NCBI GenBank assembly: GCA_964559205.1
Contig: CAZLHV010000054.1
Location: forward strand, 1 to 16,219
Origin: GWF2-43-63 sp964559205
GTDB taxonomy: Bacteria; Bacteroidota; Bacteroidia; Bacteroidales; DTU049
Reading direction: 5' to 3'
DNA: 16,219 bases
Shown here: in pieces, positions 1 through 7,781 of the stretch
Position numbering within the stretch: position 1 is the first letter of the stretch
Layout of the letters: each line of letters begins with the position of its first letter
Position numbers and translations under genes: made by a program
Notes under the pieces: generated by a model
Seen by the model: the letters and a program-made list of their open reading frames with translations, nothing else
Told to the model about the DNA's origin: nothing
The model's database searches: none

Positions 1-138
1 ACTGTTCTAATGATCTCTCAAACAATACAAATACTTCTAAACACCTGTATTTCTGATACTTTTCCGACAACAAACACTTACACCCATTTATTGGCGAAAG
101 TAAATGCTTATTAACCGAATCGGCTCAAAAGGTCGTTG

Positions 139-146
139 TTACTTTG
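139..146 (+). promoter_or_regulatory. possible -7 promoter element for the SSB-like gene
   Basis: TTACTTTG resembles the Bacteroidota -7 consensus TAnnTTTG (7 of 8 bases fit, second base T instead of A) and lies about 60 bp before the ATG at 209. No TTTG is seen at the expected -33 distance, so this is a weak call. The rest of 1-208 is AT-rich and shows no gene. Confidence 0.3.
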
Positions 147-208
147 CATCGTCGGAAGTCAATCAACCCGGCTAACTCAAAAAACTTTTCAAACTAAATT
201 TTACTGCT

Positions 209-628
209 ATGAAAAAGAACAACGAAAAACAAATGATTGAGCGCAACGAAGAACTCGAGAACCTGAATCCTGCACAGGAAGAAGTGAAAAGCGAGCGCAT
301 CCGTGAAAAAAACAGTGTAGAATTGTGCGGATTTGTGGGATTTGACCCCGAGGTGCGTGAATTTGCCAGCGGAAAGAAAAAAATCCGTTTTCGCATTGCC
401 ACCCACACCCGTTATGCATCGGATGGCGAAAGCGAACCCGTCGAACGCACAAACTGGTTTCCTGTAGTGGTGTGGAATAAAACCGCCGAAGAAGCGCTTG
501 GATGGCTGCGCCGCGGAAACAAAGTGCTGGTGAAAGGCTACCTGAATTACCAAAGCTTCGAAGATAAAGACGGCAACAAGCGAACCTTGTTTGAAACCGT
601 CGCAACGGAACTGGTTTCTGTGGCATAA
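209..628 (+). CDS. ssb: single-stranded DNA-binding protein (OB fold), short form
   Basis: The 139-residue protein has an SSB OB-fold domain from about residue 35 to the end. Recognisable stretches are the first strand NSVELCGFVGFDPEVREF (35-52), the strand TNWFPVVVWN (81-90) with the conserved tryptophan, and the region KVLVKGYL (105-112). SSBs coat single-stranded DNA during replication, repair and recombination. Two things differ from the main replicative SSB: a charged N-terminal extension of about 34 residues rich in Glu/Lys/Asn, and no acidic DDxIPF-type C-terminal tail, since the protein stops right after the OB fold (TELVSVA). That tail normally recruits partner proteins, so this is probably an accessory paralog; this is inference. 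The ATG at 209 follows an A/T-rich leader, as usual in Bacteroidota. The gene stands alone and is closed by a strong terminator. Confidence 0.85.
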   Translation: MKKNNEKQMIERNEELENLNPAQEEVKSERIREKNSVELCGFVGFDPEVREFASGKKKIRFRIATHTRYASDGESEPVERTNWFPVVVWNKTAEEALGWLRRGNKVLVKGYLNYQSFEDKDGNKRTLFETVATELVSVA

Positions 629-651
629 GGGTGCATCACACGTTTCCGTTC

Positions 652-687
652 AGCATCATCTCCGAAAGGGGGTGATGCTTTTTTTTT
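652..687 (+). terminator. intrinsic terminator of the SSB-like gene
   Basis: The arm AGCATCATCTCC and the arm GGGGGTGATGCT pair over 12 positions (two G-T wobbles) around a GAAA tetraloop, followed directly by a run of nine T. It lies 24 bp after the ssb stop. From 688 to 843 I see nothing further. Confidence 0.9.
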
Positions 688-843
688 ATACTGTCTGAAA
701 CTTGCGATCCTTTTCGCCTCATTCCCCAAACCACATATGGCGCTTTGAAGCAGACTCTCAGATGATTTGCATGTTCATAAAAGCCTTTGAAATCCTTTTA
801 CAACTGCGATGCAAATCAACCATAACTATTGCTCCAACGTAAT

Positions 844-1875
844 TCACTTCAAATCCATGAGAAAACGCAGGGTGTCCACACCATCGGCATACTCATGCAG
901 TGGAGGAAACTGCGCACGGCCAGGGGCTACAGCTCCCGCCACATGAGGCTTTGATGACACCACACACTGAATCTGATCGCTATGCTGCTGTATAAAAGCT
1001 GAAAACTCGTTTGCGTCTGTATAAGGTACGATGTTGATTACAGCCACCGGACCATGAAGCGATTCGTTTTTGCGCAATAAATAGAACCCGCCATCGAGCA
1101 ATTCTTCTTTCATGAGGGTAAAATAGCCTTTATAATAGTCGTAATTATTAGCCCATGCATTATGCGATGCCATAAATAACCATGATTTGAAAGCATCAAA
1201 GATCCGCTGTAAATCGAATTCGGCCGGAAGAAAAAGCAGGGAAACACTCCGACAACCCAACCCGAAATAGCGAAACACATCACCGGCAATGTTTTCCAAA
1301 TCTTCGTTTGTGTCGCTTTCATTGATGATGGCCAAACTATTTCGATGGTGGCGGATGAGCGAAGGTCTGCCCGAAAAATACTGAGCCAAGGTCTGCGCAG
1401 TCTGATTGCTTCCGGTCACAATCACAGCATCGAAATCTTTAATAAGCCCCTCATGAAACGTGTAGCGGCCCTTCCATTGTGGTACAGCCGCTGAAAGACG
1501 GTCAAGCAGCCAAGGAATCAGAAACCGGTCGTCGGATGACAGCTTTATTTCAGCCCGATGACCACTCAGAAGTGTACAAAGCACATCGTGAAAACCCACC
1601 GCCGGGAGATTGCCGGGCAACACCAGTAGCATTTTTTTCGGATCGCTTACAGGATCAGGATAGGCTGAAAGCCATTCTCCCACACTCGTTTCATCGTCAA
1701 GCAGGTCAGCCCAGTGATTAAGCGCCTCGATGATGTTTTCGCGCACGAACCACTTGTTATGAAGCATGGCCTGTCTGAATGCTTCAGGAAAGTCATCGGT
1801 ACCAAAAAGCAAAGTGCCACGGCGGATGTCGGCAGAAAAACTTTTTAAGCCTTGAATCAGTTCAGGGTTTTTCAT
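844..1875 (-). CDS. acyl-CoA reductase, LuxC family
   Basis: This 343-residue protein fits the LuxC-type acyl-CoA reductase family (aldehyde-dehydrogenase fold), which reduces an acyl-CoA or acyl thioester to the aldehyde with NADPH. Family-like segments are VLPGNLPAVGFHDVLC (85-100), VIVTGSNQTA (151-160), LIRHHRNSLAII (173-184) and NIAGDVFRYFGLGCRSVS (195-212). Cys208 in GLGCRSVS is the expected acyl-accepting catalytic cysteine. The length is in the usual range for the short Bacteroidota form. No luxD/luxE, luciferase or fatty-acid genes are nearby, so bioluminescence is not implied; the natural substrate cannot be read from the sequence. It is a single-gene unit, divergent from the methyltransferase at 2111. 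The ATG at 1875 is the first in frame after a -7 element at 1893-1900. Confidence 0.82.
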   Translation of the reverse strand: MKNPELIQGLKSFSADIRRGTLLFGTDDFPEAFRQAMLHNKWFVRENIIEALNHWADLLDDETSVGEWLSAYPDPVSDPKKMLLVLPGNLPAVGFHDVLCTLLSGHRAEIKLSSDDRFLIPWLLDRLSAAVPQWKGRYTFHEGLIKDFDAVIVTGSNQTAQTLAQYFSGRPSLIRHHRNSLAIINESDTNEDLENIAGDVFRYFGLGCRSVSLLFLPAEFDLQRIFDAFKSWLFMASHNAWANNYDYYKGYFTLMKEELLDGGFYLLRKNESLHGPVAVINIVPYTDANEFSAFIQQHSDQIQCVVSSKPHVAGAVAPGRAQFPPLHEYADGVDTLRFLMDLK

Positions 1876-1892
1876 GAGGAGGGTTTGAATTG

Positions 1893-1900
1893 CAAAGATA
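1893..1900 (-). promoter_or_regulatory. -7 promoter element of the acyl-CoA reductase gene
   Basis: Read on the minus strand this is TATCTTTG, a perfect match to the Bacteroidota -7 consensus TAnnTTTG, 17 bp upstream of the start codon. No clear -33 TTTG is present. The mRNA leader would be very short. Confidence 0.5.
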
Positions 1901-2086
1901 CACGCTTGATATGAGACTGAATATATTCACTTCAGTCAGATTGTTTCGAATTCTGGCAAAGCACTTTCCATCTTGAATGTCGAGAACCGTTCATCTTTGC
2001 ATGCAATTGAAAACGTTGAAGATGACACAAATAAGCTCTGATAATGAAGGATGCCAGGCCAGATCCCCTCAAATCGCCAAAATGGC

Positions 2087-2094
2087 TATTTTTG
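2087..2094 (+). promoter_or_regulatory. -7 promoter element of the methyltransferase gene
   Basis: TATTTTTG matches TAnnTTTG perfectly and lies 16 bp before the ATG at 2111. It falls inside the longer reading frame that opens at 2051, which argues that translation starts at 2111. No -33 TTTG is seen at the usual distance. Confidence 0.5.
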
Positions 2095-2110
2095 CATAGA
2101 ATTACAACAT

Positions 2111-2998
2111 ATGAATACGCTGAATCAATGTCCTATTTGTGGCAGCAGCCAGCTCGAGGACCATGTTATGGAGGTTGAAGATTATCTGGTGAGCCATGAA
2201 AAGTTTTCACTCTCGCGCTGTGGGGATTGTGGTTTTTTATTCACCAATCCACGTCCGGAAGATGCTGATTTGGGAAAATACTACCAGTCGGAGGAATACA
2301 TCTCGCATTCTGACACCTCAAAGGGGCTCATGAACAAATTGTATCTGATGGCCAGACGCAGAACGCTTCGCCGAAAAGTGCGTGTGGTGCGCGATCACGC
2401 ATCAGGCAAACGCCTGCTCGATATTGGCTGTGGAACGGGTGCTTTTCTCAACGAGGCAAAGCAAAGCGGTTTCGATGTGTTGGGGCTTGAACCCGAAGAA
2501 GCCGCGCGAAAAATTGCTGACGAGAAATACCGGATCGAAACCAGGCATCCCGATGCGTTGAAAGGATTGACCGACGATTCGCGCGATGCCATTACGCTGT
2601 GGCATGTGCTTGAGCATGTCAGCGATCTGAATGAATACTGGGGGCATTTTTCAAGAATTCTTTCAGAAAAAGGCGTGTTGATTGTAGCTGTGCCCAATCC
2701 GCAAAGCCCCGATGCCCTGCATTACGGACCACGCTGGGCGGCATACGATGTTCCGCGTCATCTCTGGCATTTTCGCAAAGACGATATCAGGGCATTGGCT
2801 AAAAAACATCACTTCCTTGTCGATCAGATTTTGCCCATGAAACTTGACGCCTACTATATTTCGATGCTCAGCGAGAAAAACACCAGTGGCAAATCGAAAA
2901 TACTGCGATCCTTTTTCAGGGGCATGGGCTTCAACATGGCGGCGCGTCGCCAAAACAACTATTCAAGCCTGATTTACGTCCTTAAAAAGCAGCCATAA
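2111..2998 (+). CDS. class I SAM-dependent methyltransferase with N-terminal zinc ribbon
   Basis: The 295-residue protein begins with a probable zinc-binding ribbon built from two CxxC knuckles: CPIC (Cys7, Cys10) and CGDC (Cys37, Cys40). A Rossmann methyltransferase domain of the Methyltransf_23 type follows. Motif I is LLDIGCGTG (102-110), followed by the acidic end of strand two (GLEPE, 125-129) and the characteristic LWHVLEHV (163-170). This architecture is common among methyltransferases near cell-surface sugar genes, but no such neighbours are present and the substrate is unknown. I chose the ATG at 2111 over the one at 2051 because the cysteine motif then starts at residue 7 and a -7 promoter element sits between the two candidates. 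It is followed after 72 bp by mqnA in the same direction. Confidence 0.85.
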   Translation: MNTLNQCPICGSSQLEDHVMEVEDYLVSHEKFSLSRCGDCGFLFTNPRPEDADLGKYYQSEEYISHSDTSKGLMNKLYLMARRRTLRRKVRVVRDHASGKRLLDIGCGTGAFLNEAKQSGFDVLGLEPEEAARKIADEKYRIETRHPDALKGLTDDSRDAITLWHVLEHVSDLNEYWGHFSRILSEKGVLIVAVPNPQSPDALHYGPRWAAYDVPRHLWHFRKDDIRALAKKHHFLVDQILPMKLDAYYISMLSEKNTSGKSKILRSFFRGMGFNMAARRQNNYSSLIYVLKKQP

Positions 2999-3070
2999 GC
3001 TTTCATTGAATCTTGTGTTGCTTTGCAGCATTGATAAAACCACATTGACAATTTCGCAACCGAAAATGAG

Positions 3071-3787
3071 ATGAAGATTTCTTTGGTCAGTTACCTGAAT
3101 TCGTATCCTTTTCACTATGGCTTGCAGCAGGCTGCCGAAGGGTCATGGGATTCGCTCCGCATTGTACCGCCGGCTCAGTGTGCCATCGATTTCATGGAAG
3201 GCTGCAGCGACGTGGCGTTGGTTCCGGTAGGGGCTCTTCCGTTCATTCCATCATATGAAATTCTTGAACCGTATTGCATCGCAGCCGATGGCGTGGTAAA
3301 AAGCGTTTTATTGGTCAGCAGGGTTCACCTGAGCGCAATTCGGGAAGTAACATCGGATGCCGATTCGCGAAGTTCAAACGCTTTGGTTCAATGGTTTTTC
3401 AGGGAGCAGCTTAACCGGCCATTGACGATGTTGCCTTCCGATGTAGCGTCAGATTCGCGGGTGGTCATTGGCGACAAAGCCTTTGCGCTGGCAGGTGAAT
3501 ATCCCTATGTGTATGATCTTGCCGAAGAATGGAAGAAAGGCACCGGCCTGCCCTTTGTTTTTGCCGTATGGATTTACCGGCCCGGACTCGAGGCATCATC
3601 GTTGCAAAAACTCAACGAAGCCCTGCAACATGGCATCAGCCATAAGGAGGAGGCTTTGCAACAACTGGGAACATCAGGACTGACGTTTGAAAAAGCGTTG
3701 TTGTATTTAAACCAGAATATTGTTTACACCATGGATGACGATGCCCGGAAGGCCATAGAAAAGTTCATGGAGTTTCTTTTGAGGTAA
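3071..3787 (+). CDS. mqnA: chorismate dehydratase MqnA (futalosine pathway of menaquinone synthesis)
   Basis: MqnA converts chorismate to 3-[(1-carboxyvinyl)oxy]benzoate, the first step of the futalosine route to menaquinone. The 238-residue protein has the family layout of a periplasmic-binding-protein-like fold in the cytoplasm. Visible segments are SYLNSYPF (7-14), ALVPVGALPFI (49-59), CIAADGVVKSVLLVS (69-83), SRSSNALVQWFF (99-110) and VVIGDKAFAL (131-140), followed by YDLAEEWKKGTGLPFVFAVW (148-167). It is slightly shorter than many family members but intact. No other mqn genes are in the window; in many genomes they are scattered. It ends 24 bp before the convergent ABC permease. Confidence 0.9.
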   Translation: MKISLVSYLNSYPFHYGLQQAAEGSWDSLRIVPPAQCAIDFMEGCSDVALVPVGALPFIPSYEILEPYCIAADGVVKSVLLVSRVHLSAIREVTSDADSRSSNALVQWFFREQLNRPLTMLPSDVASDSRVVIGDKAFALAGEYPYVYDLAEEWKKGTGLPFVFAVWIYRPGLEASSLQKLNEALQHGISHKEEALQQLGTSGLTFEKALLYLNQNIVYTMDDDARKAIEKFMEFLLR

Positions 3788-3811
3788 ACGGGCAAAACTG
3801 CAACAAAAACC

Positions 3812-4885
3812 CTAAAGTTTCACTCTGGGATCAAGCGCACGATAGACCAGGTCGAGCATTATATTTATCAGCACAAACATCAGGGCAATCACCAGCAGGC
3901 AGCCCATCAAAACGGGCAGGTCATATTTTTCAAGACTTTGCACCACAAGGTAACCTATTCCTTTCCAGTCGAACACATACTCGACAAAAACGGCACCGGC
4001 AAGCAGCGAGGCAAACCAGCCGCTGGCAGCCGTTACAACCGGATTCAACGCATTTCGGAGCATATGCCTCCAAAAGATTTTGAAGCCGGTGAGTCCCTTG
4101 GCTTTGGCTGTGCGAACATATTCTGTTTGCTGCACTTCGATCACTGAGTTTCGTGTCAGACTGATGAAAACGGCCAAAGGCCTGATACAAAGCGTCAATG
4201 CAGGCAAAATTAGATTTTTCAATGACACATATTCGCCCCTGCCAAGATCATCGGCTTCCCACAGACTTCCAAACATGGGCAATCCGGTGTAATCGCCCAA
4301 AATCCACGCAAAAAACCATGCAATAAGCACGGATGCAAAAAAGGAAGGCACCGACATTCCAAGCACACTGAGGATGAGCAGAAGCTTGTCGGCCAACCTG
4401 CCTTTGGCAGCTGCCGAGATCGCTCCCAGAACAACACCTAAAATAAAGGCAATCACAATGGAAACAACCGCCAGAACCAAAGTAGCGGGCAAGGCAGTGA
4501 GCAGCAGACTGCTCACAGGCATTTGCGACTGATACGATCTTCTAAGCCATGGGGCCTTAAGAAAAACACCCTGATGCTCGCCGGTCGGCACAATTCTCAA
4601 AGCACTTCCCAGTTCAGGAGGCTTTGCAAAGGCTAAATTCTGGTCGGGCTGATAATAGCCAAGTGGAGACAGATCATTGATATAAATCAGATACTGCATC
4701 ATCAGGGGACGGTCAAGTCCAAGCTCTTTTCGAATCGCCTGTTCTGACGAAACATCGCTGCGTTGCCCTAGCATCATGCGTGCTGGGTCGGAAGGAAGGG
4801 CATGAAATATAAAAAACAACAAGGTAACGACTCCCCACAAAATGAGCAGTCCGTTGCCTAAGCGGGAAAGGAGAAACCGCAGCAC
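3812..4885 (-). CDS. ABC transporter permease, oligopeptide/dipeptide (DppB/OppB) family
   Basis: This 357-residue inner-membrane protein begins with the family-typical amphipathic start and first helix (RFLLSRLGNGLLILWGVV, then LLFFIFHALPSDPAR). A long periplasmic segment (about 35-125) follows, then five hydrophobic helices. The EAA loop that docks with the ATPase is at about 255-285 (EYVRTAKAKGLTGFKIFWRH then LRNALNPVV), and the family ending is LDLVYRALDPRVKL. Such permeases pair with a DppC-type permease, one or two ATPases and a binding protein, none of which is in this window, so its substrate is open. It starts with GTG, and the upstream gene's TAG stop shares the G (TAGTG), so translation is probably coupled to the DoxX gene. 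It is the last gene of the leftward cluster. Confidence 0.88.
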   Translation of the reverse strand: MLRFLLSRLGNGLLILWGVVTLLFFIFHALPSDPARMMLGQRSDVSSEQAIRKELGLDRPLMMQYLIYINDLSPLGYYQPDQNLAFAKPPELGSALRIVPTGEHQGVFLKAPWLRRSYQSQMPVSSLLLTALPATLVLAVVSIVIAFILGVVLGAISAAAKGRLADKLLLILSVLGMSVPSFFASVLIAWFFAWILGDYTGLPMFGSLWEADDLGRGEYVSLKNLILPALTLCIRPLAVFISLTRNSVIEVQQTEYVRTAKAKGLTGFKIFWRHMLRNALNPVVTAASGWFASLLAGAVFVEYVFDWKGIGYLVVQSLEKYDLPVLMGCLLVIALMFVLINIMLDLVYRALDPRVKL

Positions 4886-6012
4886 TACTTTTGCTTATTC
4901 AGGTATTGTTTTTCAAGCCCCGGCATGTCCATTTCGGCCACCGAAGGAACATCGCGCCATGCCCATTTTGCGAGGATGGTGCCATCCTTCATCAACACAA
5001 AGCCCGGGTTGTTGCGAACAACCATTTTTAATAGAATATCATCGGCATAATGCAAATCAACCGGCAGCTGCAAATCATGCCGGATGGTTTCGGCTTTCGA
5101 CGAAGAAGTTGCCGTAATCAATGCCATTCCAATCTGAGCGGATTCACATTCAGCAGCCAGCGATTGAATTTTTGAAACAGACCCGGAGTTCATTTCCTCC
5201 AGATCCCAGGCCACAACAAGCAACTGGAAATTTTCATTCAGAATCATCCCGGTGGTTGTTTCCTGTCCGTTTGCGTCGAAAGTAACAATAAGATGTTCGG
5301 GACGCTTGCCAGGAACAACCCTTTGGCTGACAAATTCATTGCTGGCCATCCAGAGGCTGTCATCCCACGGAAAGTCATCGGCCGGATACTCTTTCGTTTC
5401 TCCCGATTGCATATCCTTATACGTGACAAAATACTGATCCTTCTGAGTTGAATCAGGCTTCATGCTTAATCCGGGCCGGAAAGGCAGAAAATCGATGTAT
5501 GGCAAATGGCGAAGTCCCTGTATCGACACAAACACAATGCCTGCCATGGCAATAATCACAGGAATCCATTCCAGCTTGCAGCTGATATAATGTCTGAATT
5601 TTTTGCGGTATAAAAACACTGGTGTCAAAAGAACCAGGATGGCAATGTTTTTAATAAACGTTTCCCAGTTGGTCAAAATCAGCGCGTCGCCAAAACAGCC
5701 ACAATCGCCCACTGCATTTGTGAGTGCAAGCCACAGCGTGATGGGCGTAAAAACAATCATAAAGATCAAAGCCGACCATGTGCTCAGCTTAGGTTTAATC
5801 CCAAGTAAAAAAGCAAACCCGATTAAAAATTCGGCCGCCGACATCAAAACCGAAAGAAACAATGCCGCAGGAATCAACCACTCCATGCCGAACGCAATGA
5901 AATAATCCTCGAATTTGAATTGGGTGCCCCATGGATCAACCGCTTTAACAAAACCGGAGTAAATAAACACAACTCCAAGCAGGAATCTCGAAATGTAAGC
6001 CAGAAGTTTCAT
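4885..6012 (-). CDS. DoxX/MauE-like membrane protein of the BT_3928 family with a C-terminal thioredoxin-like domain
   Basis: Taken from the ATG at 6012, the product has 375 residues. The N-terminal half is a DoxX-like four-helix membrane domain (ISRFLLGVVFIYSGFVKAVD near the start), with the conserved GDCGCFGDAL segment at about 102-111 whose two cysteines sit in a CxC pair. A further hydrophobic helix (WIPVIIAMAGIVFVSIQGL) follows. The C-terminal half (about 190-375) resembles a thioredoxin-like extracytoplasmic domain but lacks a CxxC active site. A redox or electron-transport-related role is plausible but not shown. An in-frame TTG at 6030 would add six residues, but a -7 promoter element (6028-6035) overlaps it, so ATG 6012 is preferred. 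It ends in a 1-bp overlap with the permease. Confidence 0.82.
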   Translation of the reverse strand: MKLLAYISRFLLGVVFIYSGFVKAVDPWGTQFKFEDYFIAFGMEWLIPAALFLSVLMSAAEFLIGFAFLLGIKPKLSTWSALIFMIVFTPITLWLALTNAVGDCGCFGDALILTNWETFIKNIAILVLLTPVFLYRKKFRHYISCKLEWIPVIIAMAGIVFVSIQGLRHLPYIDFLPFRPGLSMKPDSTQKDQYFVTYKDMQSGETKEYPADDFPWDDSLWMASNEFVSQRVVPGKRPEHLIVTFDANGQETTTGMILNENFQLLVVAWDLEEMNSGSVSKIQSLAAECESAQIGMALITATSSSKAETIRHDLQLPVDLHYADDILLKMVVRNNPGFVLMKDGTILAKWAWRDVPSVAEMDMPGLEKQYLNKQK

Positions 6013-6027
6013 GACAATTTGTTTTAA

Positions 6028-6035
6028 CAAAAATA
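6028..6035 (-). promoter_or_regulatory. -7 promoter element of the DoxX-permease pair
   Basis: On the minus strand this reads TATTTTTG, a perfect TAnnTTTG, 15 bp upstream of ATG 6012. It overlaps the alternative TTG start at 6030 and therefore decides the start choice. No -33 TTTG is found at about 20 bp. Confidence 0.45.
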
Positions 6036-6063
6036 CACCATTTCACAATGAAAAAACCGATGC

Positions 6064-7380
6064 CTATATGTTTGAAGCTTTCTTTTTATTTTGCCTCACA
6101 AAATACACATCCACACAGTTACCTCCTCCCACCCCGGGATGAGCCTGCGAAGTGGAAATGAGCAAATAATCCTTCTGCCTGAGGGCAAGACCTACAGGAA
6201 ATGAATCGGCTTCAATTTCTGCAATCTTTTTCATGTCCGAAGTTCTAACCACAACAATACGGCTGGCATTGTTGCAGGCCACAAAAATATACTCCTCATT
6301 GCTGCTGACCTCAATGGTTCTGGCACCGCTTCCGGCAAAACACTCCTGCCAATCCTTAAACACAAGTTGCTTATCGCTGGTCGTGTTGATATATTCAATA
6401 AAATCAGGAGCCGAAGCCTTCTGCACATATCCGCTGTTGTTGCTGCTCAGGTAAATGAAATTTTCGGTAACCACAATATGACGTACATTGGCTCGCATGC
6501 CCGTTACCGTTCCTTTATACGAAAAGTCTTTCATGTCGAAAACAGCTATGCCTCCGCCACCCATGCGGCCAACAAGTAAATATCGTCCATCGGCGGTAAA
6601 GGCAGTCCCGCGCAAACAAAACCCGCATTGCGAATCACGATTAATGCTGCCGGTGTTTTGAGCCGCCGTAAACTTTTGTTGATATTCCACCACCAAATGC
6701 TTAATGAACTTAAATTTAGCCGGATCGCCCGACGAAATGTCAATAATTCCAACCGTATTGTCGCCCCAGTGTGTCACTGCCATGTATTTGTTGTCGGGCG
6801 AACAGGCAATCATTTTTGGCAATGGCCCTGTGGGCATTACCCTTACAATTTCATCTTTGTCGGTGTCGATAATTGCAACCGCCGAAGGCTCCATGGCATT
6901 GGGGTCGTAATCGCGCCGGTAATAGGTCACCCACAGGTATTTTTTCTGATGCGAAAAACAACACTCAACTGGTTTGCCCTTAAACACATTCGGTTGCTCC
7001 CTTTTGGTTAAAAACTGATAATTCAGAACCGTCGATTCCTTAAACAAATGAGCATCTTTCGCACCAAAATCATGATGAATGCTTTTCCTCTTCCCCATTT
7101 TACGCAAATCAAACACCACCGTCATGTACCCTTCGAGACTGTTGATATAGAATTTGCCTTTTTCTTCAAGAAATACGGCCGATTTTGGCGAAATAACGTC
7201 TGGCTCATACACATCAAACATGTCGCTCGTCTTTGGCGAATGACTGTGCAATCTTGCAACCAGAGTCAGCTTCAAATCGGCATCCTCAGGAGTCGAAACC
7301 CTCCCAATGGGCGGATGGATTACCTGTGCCACAGCACAAAAACCTGTCATTGCAAGCACAAAAAATATCAAATTTCTCAT
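6064..7380 (-). CDS. secreted YncE/YVTN-type beta-propeller protein
   Basis: The 438-residue protein has a Sec signal peptide (MRNLIFFVLAMTGFCAVA, cleavage likely after about residue 18) and then repeated four-strand blades of the YVTN/YncE kind. Examples are AVAIIDTDKDEIVRVMPTG, followed by ACSPDNKYMAVTHWGDNTVG, then TAFTADGRYLLVGRMGGGGI and later EVSSNEEYIFVACNNASRIV. Such propellers act outside the cytoplasm as binding or scaffold modules. The protein carries several cysteines (ECCFSHQK, SQCGFCLRG, QECFAGSG, GGNCVD) that could form disulfides once exported. No enzyme motif is seen and its ligand is unknown. It lies 51 bp upstream of the DoxX start in the same direction, but the DoxX gene also has its own -7 element, so cotranscription is uncertain. 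Confidence 0.78.
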   Translation of the reverse strand: MRNLIFFVLAMTGFCAVAQVIHPPIGRVSTPEDADLKLTLVARLHSHSPKTSDMFDVYEPDVISPKSAVFLEEKGKFYINSLEGYMTVVFDLRKMGKRKSIHHDFGAKDAHLFKESTVLNYQFLTKREQPNVFKGKPVECCFSHQKKYLWVTYYRRDYDPNAMEPSAVAIIDTDKDEIVRVMPTGPLPKMIACSPDNKYMAVTHWGDNTVGIIDISSGDPAKFKFIKHLVVEYQQKFTAAQNTGSINRDSQCGFCLRGTAFTADGRYLLVGRMGGGGIAVFDMKDFSYKGTVTGMRANVRHIVVTENFIYLSSNNSGYVQKASAPDFIEYINTTSDKQLVFKDWQECFAGSGARTIEVSSNEEYIFVACNNASRIVVVRTSDMKKIAEIEADSFPVGLALRQKDYLLISTSQAHPGVGGGNCVDVYFVRQNKKKASNI

Positions 7381-7394
7381 CAGTGAGTTTTTGA

Positions 7395-7402
7395 CAAAAG
7401 TA
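7395..7402 (-). promoter_or_regulatory. -7 promoter element of the beta-propeller gene
   Basis: On the minus strand this reads TACTTTTG, a perfect TAnnTTTG, 14 bp before the ATG at 7380. No good -33 element is visible. Confidence 0.45.
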
Positions 7403-7601
7403 AAGAATTAATTGCATTAAAACAGTTGATCCCCTGAACGAAACAGTTGCGGCTGCAACATGGCCTTCACATTACAGCAAATAGATTAGTTATTTTTTTT
7501 GTCGCCTTTGTTAACTTGCGCAAAATTTTCCACAACTTTTGTGATGTCACTCATGTCCTTCTTGATCAAATTGGCTGTTACTGGACATCGGGCAATTCTA
7601 T

Positions 7602-7649
7602 TTTTACAAAAACCAACGAATTCTTTGATTTAATGATTTTTGCAACAGT
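7602..7649 (+). repeat. solo degenerate CRISPR-repeat-like element, 600 bp outside the array
   Basis: The segment 7621-7649 starts TTCTTTGATTTAAT and ends TTTTTGCAACAGT. It matches the degenerate first repeat of the array (8263-8291) at 27 of 29 positions, and the 3' half of the regular repeat less closely. The box TTTTACAAA (7602-7610) also recurs at 8249-8257. The 5' half of the regular repeat (GTTGTGATTTGC) is missing. It lies in a 400-bp stretch (7381-7781) that otherwise holds only promoter elements and no supported gene. Confidence 0.75.
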
Positions 7650-7722
7650 AAGTATCGCCAGATTTCATAACGAAACCTGTGATGTGTAACCTAGTCTTTT
7701 GCCTCGTTTTAACACAATGAGT

Positions 7723-7754
7723 GTTGTTCAGTGTTCATCTTTTCAATATCTTTG
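7723..7754 (+). promoter_or_regulatory. promoter of the BACON lipoprotein gene
   Basis: The -7 element TATCTTTG (7747-7754) fits TAnnTTTG perfectly. A -33-like GTTG (7723-7726) lies 20 bp before it, the spacing expected for the Bacteroidota housekeeping sigma factor. The start codon follows 27 bp later behind an A-rich leader. Confidence 0.6.
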
Positions 7755-7781
7755 TGTTATTATTGCTTAAATAGTTTAAAA

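Noticed and set aside
1479..1721. Open frame antisense to the acyl-CoA reductase
   Set aside because: It lies wholly within the well-supported minus-strand gene and has no family features, so it is a shadow frame.
6028..6030. TTG start giving a six-residue longer DoxX protein
   Set aside because: It overlaps a perfect -7 promoter element, and ATG 6012 gives a normal beginning for the membrane domain.
7447..7689. 80-codon open frame in the intergenic region
   Set aside because: No recognisable family or convincing start; it runs through the solo degenerate repeat and shows cysteine- and phenylalanine-rich random composition.
7677..7707. Possible second repeat remnant about 27-30 nt after the solo element (GTGATGTG, then CTAGTCTTTTG)
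   Set aside because: The resemblance to GTGATTTG...TTAGTTCTTTG needs gaps, and the following 3' half fits at near-chance level; too weak to list.
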